Positions 1 through 5,765 of a stretch of DNA of 7,406 nucleotides are shown here, one piece after another. Position 1 is the stretch's first letter. Each line of letters starts with the position of its first letter. The stretch is from contig CAYUZY010000095.1 in assembly GCA_964448645.1 (NCBI GenBank), positions 1-7,406 on the forward strand, in the 5' to 3' direction. This DNA is from GCA-2719315 sp964448645. GTDB taxonomy: Bacteria; Bacteroidota; Bacteroidia; Flavobacteriales; Flavobacteriaceae. Under the pieces are notes generated by a model. It saw nothing but the letters and a program-made list of their open reading frames with translations. It was not told the origin of the DNA and did no database searches. The position numbers and the translations under genes were made by a program.

Positions 1-38
1 TAAATAAAGCTCTAAGAGAATATAATGTATCCGTTTAA
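1..38 (+). CDS. C-terminal tail of an unidentified rightward gene (partial)
   Basis: One rightward frame is open from the left edge to a TAA at 36-38 and reads NKALREYNVSV at its end. The other two rightward frames stop within the first 15 bases. The stop lies only 5 bp before the end of the convergent glycosyltransferase gene, which matches the tight packing elsewhere in this window. Only about 11 codons are visible, so chance openness cannot be excluded and no family can be assigned. No signature of any kind is present in this tail. The upstream sequence would settle whether it is a gene. Confidence 0.35.
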   Translation, partial: NKALREYNVSV

Positions 39-43
39 AACAT

Positions 44-1030
44 TTATTTCAAAAAATCTTCAAAAAAACTTGAATTGATTTGATCACTATAATGAAAGTA
101 TTTTTCCAAAATCAATAATGAAATCAAATCTTCCCTCCTTTTGTTTTGAAACTGTTCAATATATTTATTTGAATTAATTATTATTTCTTTTGCTTCGGCA
201 GTATTTTCTATATAATAATTTAATCTTTCCTCTAAATCAGAAAAATCATCTTTAATCAGTATATAATGAAAATTGGGTTTTAATTTTCCTTCCATAAGCC
301 AACTTTCAAATTTAGGCTTAGGCATTACAGCAATTGAATTTGAAGACATAACCCATTTCAAATTAGTAGCTACATCATACCCTTCTATACAAAGTATAAA
401 TTTATATTTAAGGTGTTCGTTAATTGAAATTTTCTTTTTAAACCATTTGTCATGATTTGTTCCCCTGTTAATTTGCCCTAAATCACATAATGAATGATCA
501 AAATATTTTTTAAAAAAATCTATTCTTTGTTTTTGCTGAACAGCGTTTCTACCTATTAAAATATTTAATTTTTCTGAAAATTTAACTCTATCTTTGATAT
601 AAGTAAAATGCCTTACTTTATTGAGCTTAAATAAAACAGAATTTCGATTATCACCTTTTATTGGTCTTGTTTTAACAAATGATGCAGATCTTGGAATCTT
701 AGTGATATCACCAAAAAGAAACCTTACTAAAAATTTACTAGGATAAAATCTTACATATTCTTTTAAATCGAAAAAATATACTGTTCCTTGATTTGGAATT
801 TTCATATCTGAATTTGGAATCCAGTCATCACTAGGTTTTATATTATAATTGATTTTATTATAATAGTTTACTCTAATTTTTATATAGTCTTTTTCTTTGC
901 TAAATTTTTTTAATAATCTTTTTATATAATTATTTCTATTTTTTAACAACGGAAAAATTAATCTTAAATACCCTCCTAAATAATAAAATAGTTTGATGTT
1001 TTTATGACTATATAGATTTCTTATTATCAT
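44..1030 (-). CDS. Glycosyltransferase family 90 (CAP10/LpsA-like), probable LPS or surface-glycan sugar transferase
   Basis: This 328-residue protein resembles the bacterial branch of GT90 (CAP10 / 'lipopolysaccharide-modifying' LpsA). The most diagnostic stretch is at about residues 208-272. It includes KYKFILCIEGYDVATNLKW (208-226), MSSNSIAVMPKPKFESWLM (228-246), then GKLKPNFHYI and a DDFSDLEERLNYY helix; in the family this is the C-terminal nucleotide-sugar-binding half. Before it, around 103-160, are a FLFGDITKIPRSASFVKTRP stretch and a LNILIGRN strand that also look GT90-like. There is no cleavable signal peptide. Residues 13-30 are hydrophobic with flanking basic residues, so peripheral membrane association is plausible. 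Length is close to bacterial relatives and no truncation is seen. The start is an ATG without Shine-Dalgarno. It is a single leftward gene, divergent from the tsaC operon. Family assignment is fairly secure; donor sugar and acceptor cannot be told from sequence. Confidence 0.85.
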   Translation of the reverse strand: MIIRNLYSHKNIKLFYYLGGYLRLIFPLLKNRNNYIKRLLKKFSKEKDYIKIRVNYYNKINYNIKPSDDWIPNSDMKIPNQGTVYFFDLKEYVRFYPSKFLVRFLFGDITKIPRSASFVKTRPIKGDNRNSVLFKLNKVRHFTYIKDRVKFSEKLNILIGRNAVQQKQRIDFFKKYFDHSLCDLGQINRGTNHDKWFKKKISINEHLKYKFILCIEGYDVATNLKWVMSSNSIAVMPKPKFESWLMEGKLKPNFHYILIKDDFSDLEERLNYYIENTAEAKEIIINSNKYIEQFQNKRREDLISLLILEKYFHYSDQINSSFFEDFLK

Positions 1031-1145
1031 GATTTTATTTATTCGATGTAAAATTCACCAACTAATTCTTTTCTAACAAATTTTTTCTTTATAATTATTT
1101 AAAAAAATAATTAAAGGGAATGAGTATTTTTGAAAAAAAATAAAA
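1031..1145. other. 115-bp divergent intergenic region between the GT90 gene and the tsaC operon
   Basis: This extremely AT-rich gap must hold the leftward start signals of the glycosyltransferase gene and the rightward ones of the tsaC-cca-ctaA operon. A good -7 match is visible for the rightward direction (listed separately). For the leftward direction the best candidate is the one-mismatch AAAATTTG (plus-strand CAAATTTT at 1077-1084), which is weak. No hairpin or riboswitch-like structure was seen. Confidence 0.6.
1125..1132 (+). promoter_or_regulatory. Bacteroidota-type -7 promoter element (TATTTTTG) for the tsaC operon
   Basis: TATTTTTG is an exact match to the Bacteroidota primary-sigma -7 consensus TAnnTTTG. 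It lies 13 nt before the tsaC ATG, so the transcript would have a very short leader. The following eight A residues give 16 bp (1125-1140) identical to the sequence just upstream of the leftward gene starting at 5664. No convincing -33 TTTG is seen at the expected distance. In DNA this AT-rich a short match can arise by chance, so confidence is moderate. Confidence 0.45.
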
Positions 1146-1697
1146 ATGATTATTAAAAATACTATAAATCATTTATTAAAAGAAAATATAATTCTATATC
1201 CAACGGATACCTCATGGGGTATTGGAGGAGATTCTAGTAGTGACCTAGTGGTTAGGAAAATCTTTAAAATAAAAAAAAGAAACAATAAAAAAGCATTAAT
1301 TTGTTTAGTTTCATCAATAGAAATGCTTGAAAAACATGTAAAAAAAATACCCGAAAAATTAATAAACTACATAAATTCAGATAACCCAACAACAGTTATT
1401 TTTGAAAATCCTAAAGACTTTAGCCCTTTTCTTATCAACTCTGATAATACTATAGCTTTAAGAGTTACAAAAAATAAATTTTGTAAGGAATTAATAGAAA
1501 AATTTGGAAAACCAATAATATCAACCTCAGCAAATATAAGCGGAGAAGAAACTCCTTTTAAATTTGAATCAATTAACAAAAGTATTTTGAATGGTGTAGA
1601 CTTCATAGTACCTTTAGAAAATAAGAGTTTAAATCAAAAAGTATCAAGGATAGTTAGACTTAATAAGTCAAATAAAATTGAATTTATAAAAAAATAA
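1146..1697 (+). CDS. tsaC: Threonylcarbamoyl-AMP synthase (TsaC/YrdC-Sua5 family)
   Basis: The product (183 residues) would condense L-threonine, bicarbonate and ATP into threonylcarbamoyl-AMP, the precursor that TsaD and partners transfer to A37 of ANN-decoding tRNAs (t6A). It is cytosolic. The YrdC fold is recognised from IILYPTDTSWGIGGD (15-29), the KKRNNKKALICLV segment (43-55; basic residues that contact the nucleotide in the family), NPTTVIF (80-86), IALRVTKNKFC (103-113) and ISTSANISGEETP (125-137). The C-terminal SRIVRL (167-172) stands where PSTIV-type sequence is usual. The length is that of the short TsaC form; the extra Sua5 domain is absent. The ATG at 1146 is 13 nt after a -7-like element, with no Shine-Dalgarno. 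It is first gene of the operon and is followed after 5 nt by cca, another tRNA-maturation gene. Confidence 0.93.
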   Translation: MIIKNTINHLLKENIILYPTDTSWGIGGDSSSDLVVRKIFKIKKRNNKKALICLVSSIEMLEKHVKKIPEKLINYINSDNPTTVIFENPKDFSPFLINSDNTIALRVTKNKFCKELIEKFGKPIISTSANISGEETPFKFESINKSILNGVDFIVPLENKSLNQKVSRIVRLNKSNKIEFIKK

Positions 1698-1702
1698 AAA
1701 AA

Positions 1703-3130
1703 TTGAAAAAAGAAATATTAAAAATTTTAAAAGAAGAACCTTTTATAACAATTTCTAAAACAGTAAACGATTTAAAAATTGAATCTTACCTAGTTGGAGG
1801 GTTTGTTAGAGATATTTTTCTTGATATAAATGAAATAAAAGATATTGACATAATGATCATTGGTTCAGCAATGGAATTGGCAAAAAATTTAAAAAAAAAT
1901 TTAAATAACTCAAGAAATATTCAATTTTATAAAAATTTTGGAACAGCAATGCTTGAATGGAACAAATTTGTTATCGAAATTGTTGGGGCTAGAAAAGAAT
2001 CATATAATCATAATAGCAGAAAACCTACAGTTAAAATTGGGACATTAGAAGATGATCAAAATAGAAGGGATTTTACAATTAATTCATTAGCAATAAGTTT
2101 AAATAAAAAAAATTTTGGAGAACTTATTGATCCTTTTAATGGAATAAGTGATTTAAAAAATAAAATTATTAAGACACCTTTAAACCCTGATAAAACATAT
2201 TCCGATGATCCCCTAAGAATGTTTAGGGCAATTAGATTTTCGTGTCAATTAAACTTCAATATTGAGAGTGAATCTTTTGAATCAATTAAAAAAAATATTG
2301 ATAGAGTTAATATAATTAGTAAAGAACGAATAGTTGATGAATTAAATAAAATAATATTATCAAAGAAACCTTCAATTGGATTTTTGAATTTAGATAAATC
2401 AGGATTGCTAAAAAGAATTATTCCAGAAATTACAAATCTAAAAGGAATTGAAGAGATAGAAGGAAAAAGCCATAAAGAAAATTTCTATCATACTCTTGAA
2501 GTTCTTGACAATATTTCTATAAAATCTAACGATTTATGGATTAGATGGGCTGCCCTGCTTCATGATGTCGGAAAACCATTATCAAAAAAATATAATTCCA
2601 AAACTGGATGGACTTTTCATGGTCATGAGTTTATTGGATCAAAAATGGTATATCAAATATTTAAACGATTAAAACTTCCTTTAAATAATAAAATGAAATA
2701 TGTTCAAAAATTAGTTCTGTTAAGTTCAAGACCAATAATAATTTCTGAGGATTTTATAACTGATTCTGCTATTAGAAGATTAATTTTTGATTCTGGAGAT
2801 ATTATTGGAGATCTTATTACGCTTTGTGAAGCTGATATTACAACTAAAAATCCTAAACTGTTCAAGGATTACCATGAAAATTTTAAAATTGTTAGAAATA
2901 AAATTAAGGCCTTAGAGGAAAAAGATAATCTTAGAAATTTTCAACCACCAATTTCTGGTCAAGAAATAATGAAATCATTTAATATAGGTCCTTCAAAAGA
3001 AATTGGAATAATTAAAGAAAAAATAAAAGAGGCTATTATTGAAGGTGAAGTGAAAAATGAATATAAATCTACTTTTAAATTAATGAAAAAAATTGGTGAA
3101 AAATTAGGCTTAAAGTTTAATGAAAAATAA
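1703..3130 (+). CDS. cca: CCA tRNA nucleotidyltransferase with HD domain (class II)
   Basis: This 475-residue enzyme adds or repairs the 3'-terminal CCA of tRNAs using CTP and ATP. The class II nucleotidyltransferase head shows LVGGFVRD (30-37), the metal-binding DID (47-49), RRDFTINSLA (121-130) and DDPLRMFRAIRF (168-179), followed by the ERIVDELNKIL-like RNA-binding helix (208-218). The C-terminal half has an HD domain: H263 in FYHT, HD at 287-288 in LLHDVGKP, HGHE at 306-309, and D378 in CEAD. This organisation resembles HD-containing bacterial CCA enzymes, which in characterised members carry phosphohydrolase activity. The start is TTG at 1703: there is no upstream in-frame ATG before a TGA at 1679, and the first internal Met (residue 51) falls after the essential GG motif. 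The gene sits 5 nt after tsaC and overlaps ctaA by 11 nt, so coupled expression is likely. Confidence 0.95.
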   Translation: MKKEILKILKEEPFITISKTVNDLKIESYLVGGFVRDIFLDINEIKDIDIMIIGSAMELAKNLKKNLNNSRNIQFYKNFGTAMLEWNKFVIEIVGARKESYNHNSRKPTVKIGTLEDDQNRRDFTINSLAISLNKKNFGELIDPFNGISDLKNKIIKTPLNPDKTYSDDPLRMFRAIRFSCQLNFNIESESFESIKKNIDRVNIISKERIVDELNKIILSKKPSIGFLNLDKSGLLKRIIPEITNLKGIEEIEGKSHKENFYHTLEVLDNISIKSNDLWIRWAALLHDVGKPLSKKYNSKTGWTFHGHEFIGSKMVYQIFKRLKLPLNNKMKYVQKLVLLSSRPIIISEDFITDSAIRRLIFDSGDIIGDLITLCEADITTKNPKLFKDYHENFKIVRNKIKALEEKDNLRNFQPPISGQEIMKSFNIGPSKEIGIIKEKIKEAIIEGEVKNEYKSTFKLMKKIGEKLGLKFNEK

Positions 3131-4142
3131 ATTTAAACTATTTTCAAAAATTAGTTTAATACTAATTTATTTAGTTATTCTTGCCGGATCAACTGTTAGA
3201 ATGACAGGAAGTGGAATGGGTTGTCCTGACTGGCCAAAATGCTTTGGATACTTAATTCCTCCTAATAATAGAAGTCAATTAGATTGGAAACAAAATTATA
3301 ATTATACCAAAGGACAAATAATTATAATAAAGGATAAACTATATAGCTCAAAAAATAAATTTAAAAGTGGAACGAATTATAATAAATCAAATTGGATATT
3401 ATATACAAAACACAACTATTCTTTATTTAATCCTTACCATACATGGATTGAGTATATAAACAGGCTAATTGGTGCATTATCTGGTCTTTCTGTTTTAATA
3501 ATGACTTTCTTCTCTTTTTCTTACTTGAAAGAAAAAAAAATAATTCCAATTTTTTCAATTATAACATTATTTCTAATGGGGTTTCAAGCTTGGCTTGGAA
3601 AAATAGTTGTAGATTCAAACCTAATGCCAATTAAGATTACAATTCATCTTTCTTTAGCTATTCTATTAGTAGTTTTAATGGTTATTTTAATTCAATTTTC
3701 ACAAAAAAAAGAATATAATTACGCAATCTCAAAAGAATTTAAAACGATATTAATATTAGGATTTATTGTAACACTTAGTCAAATATTTATGGGGACTCAA
3801 GTTAGAGAATATGTTGATCAAATATTTAAATTGTCAAATAATAGTTTATCAAATATTTGGCAGAAAACTCCTCCAATTATTTTTTACATTCATAGAAGTT
3901 TTTCTATTTTAGTTTTATTAATTCATTTTTATATAGGATACAAATTTTTTAAATCTGGAATGATACCCTTTGCTTTTAAAATAATAATATTAATGATAGG
4001 CTGTGAAATTTTGACTGGAATATTAATGTATTATTTTAATTTTCCTTTATTTTCGCAACCCTTACATCTACTATTTGCGTCAATTTTAATAGGGGCACAA
4101 ACATATTTTATAATAGAAATTAACAAAAACACAATAAAATGA
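3120..4142 (+). CDS. ctaA: Heme A synthase, CtaA/COX15 family (integral membrane)
   Basis: This 340-residue membrane protein oxidises the C8 methyl of heme o to a formyl group, giving heme a for aa3-type or similar oxidases. Eight hydrophobic segments are visible, at roughly 9-24, 116-134, 141-160, 173-193, 208-225, 253-273, 282-303 and 312-333. Family landmarks are GSTVRMTGSGMGCPDWPKC (23-41), HTWIEYINR (107-115), IHLSLA (175-180), TQVRE (226-230), IHRSFS (257-262) and QPLHLLFAS (313-321). H176, H258 and H316 match three of the four heme-ligand or active-site His positions of Bacillus CtaA, and E111 matches its catalytic Glu. The fourth His position is Asn114 here. A hydrophilic loop (about 45-106) separates TM1 from TM2. 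The ATG overlaps the end of cca by 11 nt, and the TGA stop shares ATGA with the next gene. Heme o synthase and oxidase genes are not in view. Confidence 0.93.
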   Translation: MKNKFKLFSKISLILIYLVILAGSTVRMTGSGMGCPDWPKCFGYLIPPNNRSQLDWKQNYNYTKGQIIIIKDKLYSSKNKFKSGTNYNKSNWILYTKHNYSLFNPYHTWIEYINRLIGALSGLSVLIMTFFSFSYLKEKKIIPIFSIITLFLMGFQAWLGKIVVDSNLMPIKITIHLSLAILLVVLMVILIQFSQKKEYNYAISKEFKTILILGFIVTLSQIFMGTQVREYVDQIFKLSNNSLSNIWQKTPPIIFYIHRSFSILVLLIHFYIGYKFFKSGMIPFAFKIIILMIGCEILTGILMYYFNFPLFSQPLHLLFASILIGAQTYFIIEINKNTIK

Positions 4143-4609
4143 TTTATAGATTTAGAGTTATTTTAGATACAAAAGATGATGTTTTCAGAGATATTGAAGT
4201 TAATGAGTCAAGTACACTTGAAGAACTTCATAATTCAATAATTAAAAGTTTTGGTTTTTTAGGGAATGAAATGGCTTCATTTTACAAAACTGATAATGAA
4301 TGGACCCAAGGAGATGAATTACCATTAAATGACTTTGGACCAGAGAACCCTACAATGAAAGATGAAGAATTAAAAACTCATATTAATTCTGAAAACAACA
4401 AATTGCTTTACGTTTATGATTTTTTAAATTTGTGGACATTTTTTATTGAATTAATGGAAATTGGTGAAATAAAAAAGGGAACTACTTATCCAAATTTAAT
4501 TAACTCAGAGGGAGAAGTGCCTGAGAAAGCTCCAGAAAAAAAATTTAATAATGCGCAAAACAAATCCAATGATTCAAACATTGAACAAAATGAAAAAAAC
4601 TTTTATTGA
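4139..4609 (+). CDS. Small acidic pRiA4b ORF-3-like protein (function unknown)
   Basis: This 156-residue protein resembles the plasmid pRiA4b ORF-3-like family (sometimes labelled 'IS1096 element passenger TnpR'). Signs are the MIYRFRVIL start, STLEELHNSIIKSFGF (25-40), ASFYKTDNEWTQGDE (46-60), LLYVYDFLNLWTFFIELMEI (89-108; compare the usual yxYDfGDxWxhxixlE) and YPNLINSEGEVPEKAPE (117-133), where the family normally has a PPEDxGG-type segment. The last 25 residues are rich in Asn, Lys and Glu and probably disordered. No transposase or plasmid gene lies nearby, and it is the last gene of a housekeeping operon, so the mobile-element name should not be taken as function. It begins within the ATGA shared with ctaA, which suggests translational coupling, and ends with a 7-nt overlap of the convergent gene. 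The cellular role is unknown. Confidence 0.8.
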   Translation: MIYRFRVILDTKDDVFRDIEVNESSTLEELHNSIIKSFGFLGNEMASFYKTDNEWTQGDELPLNDFGPENPTMKDEELKTHINSENNKLLYVYDFLNLWTFFIELMEIGEIKKGTTYPNLINSEGEVPEKAPEKKFNNAQNKSNDSNIEQNEKNFY

Positions 4610-5664
4610 AATAAATTATAAAGATCCACTTTCAAATAATGGTTTCTAACAAAATCAAAAGAAGCACTAATTATATCTCCCATTGATTTACTATTTCTGA
4701 ATTTCTCATCATTTGTAAACTTATATAATTCTAATTTTAATTTTTTAAGATTTTCTGGTTTAGTTAATTTTTGTTTCTGCATAATTTTAACTAACTCATT
4801 TAATCTTTTTCCAGAACTCATTATTCTTCTTGCAACAATAGATCTCTCTTCTATTTTATACTGATTAATTGAATTATGGTTTAATTTCAACTTAACTAAA
4901 TTCATCATAGGAAAATTTTCTTTAAAAAATTGAGGTCTATAAACCGAAAATTTTCCTTCAAATGATTGTTGATCAAAATCAATGGCTCTAATTTTATAAA
5001 CAACTTGATCAAAATCATGAGTTGGAACAACTACATAATTATATGATCTCATGTCACCAAGTAACCTTATCATAGTCCTTTCATTAAATTTTACATACTC
5101 TTTTGCTATTTGTGATTTTTCAGAATCATTACATTTAGGGAGAAAATCTTTAATAAAAAGATCACCTGGAATACCAGATATATGCTCTTCAATAAGAGAA
5201 TTTCTGTTAATCAAAAAATTTAAATTATAAGGAGACAACATGTGTTCAAATTCTAAACCATAGACCCTTGAAGCATCTGTTTTTTTTACATAGAAATAAG
5301 TAAAATTGTCATTTAAAATATTTCGAATTTTAATTCTAAATGGTTTAGAATTGCCAAATGTACAATAATCAATGGCATCAATATTCAAATGCTGAATTCC
5401 TGATTCATTTCCATCAGAATGTAGAAGTGTATATATTTTTTTTAAATTAAAATCAATTTCATTTCTTTCTGTCTCTGAATAATAAACTCTAATCCATAAA
5501 GTATCCTGATCATTTTTATCAAAAACAGAAACGGATCCAGAAAACCTTAATAAATCAGAATAAAATATTGGAGTTTCAATCCATCTATTATATAGATTCA
5601 AATATTTCTCTAATTCTTTAGAAATAGAAAAAAATGGTTTTTTTTTAGAAATAAGTTTATCCAA
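4603..5664 (-). CDS. Uncharacterised protein with kinase-like (APH/PKL-fold) motifs
   Basis: I do not recognise this 353-residue protein as a named family, though its style fits conserved Bacteroidota hypotheticals. It is soluble, with no signal peptide or membrane segment. The middle section reads like a protein-kinase-like/aminoglycoside-phosphotransferase core: YFYVKK (123-128, candidate ATP Lys), GLEFE (136-140, candidate helix-C Glu), SLIEEHISGIPGDLF (156-170, hinge-like), LLGDMRSYNYVVV (201-213, D204 and N209 in the canonical D-x4-N spacing) and YKIRAIDFDQQ (223-233, D229/D231 metal site). No glycine-rich loop is obvious before K127. The C-terminal ~110 residues are helical and charged. 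The start given is TTG at 5664; the frame stays open for about 14 more codons upstream but has no ATG, and a -7 element overlaps that stretch, favouring TTG. It is a single leftward gene, divergent from uvrB. Kinase fold is an inference; substrate is unknown. Confidence 0.8.
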   Translation of the reverse strand: MDKLISKKKPFFSISKELEKYLNLYNRWIETPIFYSDLLRFSGSVSVFDKNDQDTLWIRVYYSETERNEIDFNLKKIYTLLHSDGNESGIQHLNIDAIDYCTFGNSKPFRIKIRNILNDNFTYFYVKKTDASRVYGLEFEHMLSPYNLNFLINRNSLIEEHISGIPGDLFIKDFLPKCNDSEKSQIAKEYVKFNERTMIRLLGDMRSYNYVVVPTHDFDQVVYKIRAIDFDQQSFEGKFSVYRPQFFKENFPMMNLVKLKLNHNSINQYKIEERSIVARRIMSSGKRLNELVKIMQKQKLTKPENLKKLKLELYKFTNDEKFRNSKSMGDIISASFDFVRNHYLKVDLYNLFQ

Positions 5665-5675
5665 TACTTTTTTTT

Positions 5676-5683
5676 CAAAAATA
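5676..5683 (-). promoter_or_regulatory. Leftward -7 promoter element (TATTTTTG) for the kinase-like gene
   Basis: On the minus strand this reads TATTTTTG, an exact TAnnTTTG match, followed by eight A residues (plus-strand 5668-5675). The 16-bp block is identical to that before tsaC at 1125-1140, and it lies at a similar distance (11 versus 13 nt) from the start codon. This supports both a promoter role and the TTG start at 5664. No clear -33 TTTG is present. Confidence 0.45.
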
Positions 5684-5740
5684 CTACCTTTTTGAATAAT
5701 AACTATTCTATAACCAAGGTGTTAATAGACTTTATCTTAG

Positions 5741-5748
5741 TAAATTTG
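5741..5748 (+). promoter_or_regulatory. Bacteroidota-type -7 promoter element (TAAATTTG) for uvrB
   Basis: TAAATTTG matches TAnnTTTG exactly and lies 17 nt before the uvrB ATG. That allows a leader of roughly 10 nt if initiation occurs at the usual distance. A -33 TTTG is not clear; GTGTT near 5719-5723 is the nearest resemblance. No LexA-like operator is recognisable. Confidence 0.5.
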
Positions 5749-5765
5749 CACATTTTAATGATTAT

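Larger units (their letters stand above)
5665..5765. other. 101-bp divergent intergenic region between the kinase-like gene and uvrB
   Basis: This gap carries back-to-back -7 promoter matches, one leftward near 5676-5683 and one rightward at 5741-5748. Between them is an imperfect inverted repeat: CTATT at 5703-5707 pairs with AATAG at 5724-5728, and AAC at 5712-5714 with GTT at 5721-5723, around the centre CAAGGT. The symmetry is short and interrupted by a 4-nt bulge, so an operator is only a possibility. Confidence 0.55.

Noticed and set aside
273..455. Rightward 60-codon open frame inside the glycosyltransferase gene
   Set aside because: It lies antisense within a gene with strong GT90 similarity, has no recognisable motif, and is what AT-rich coding DNA often produces by chance.
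1367..1606. Leftward 79-codon open frame inside tsaC
   Set aside because: It is antisense to the conserved YrdC motifs, which explain the sequence fully; no start signal or family resemblance is seen.
4139..4609. Insertion-sequence passenger gene, suggested by the family's alternative name
   Set aside because: No transposase, terminal inverted repeat or target duplication is visible, and the gene is embedded in an overlapping housekeeping operon.
4603..5664. Toxin-antitoxin (HipA-like) or antibiotic phosphotransferase role for the kinase-like protein
   Set aside because: The motifs suggest only a general kinase-like fold. There is no partner antitoxin gene, HipA-specific motif or resistance context to support a narrower call.
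5711..5724. Intrinsic terminator from TAAC...GTTA in the gap before uvrB
   Set aside because: The stem is only 3-4 bp, and the gap lies between two divergent starts, where a terminator is not expected.
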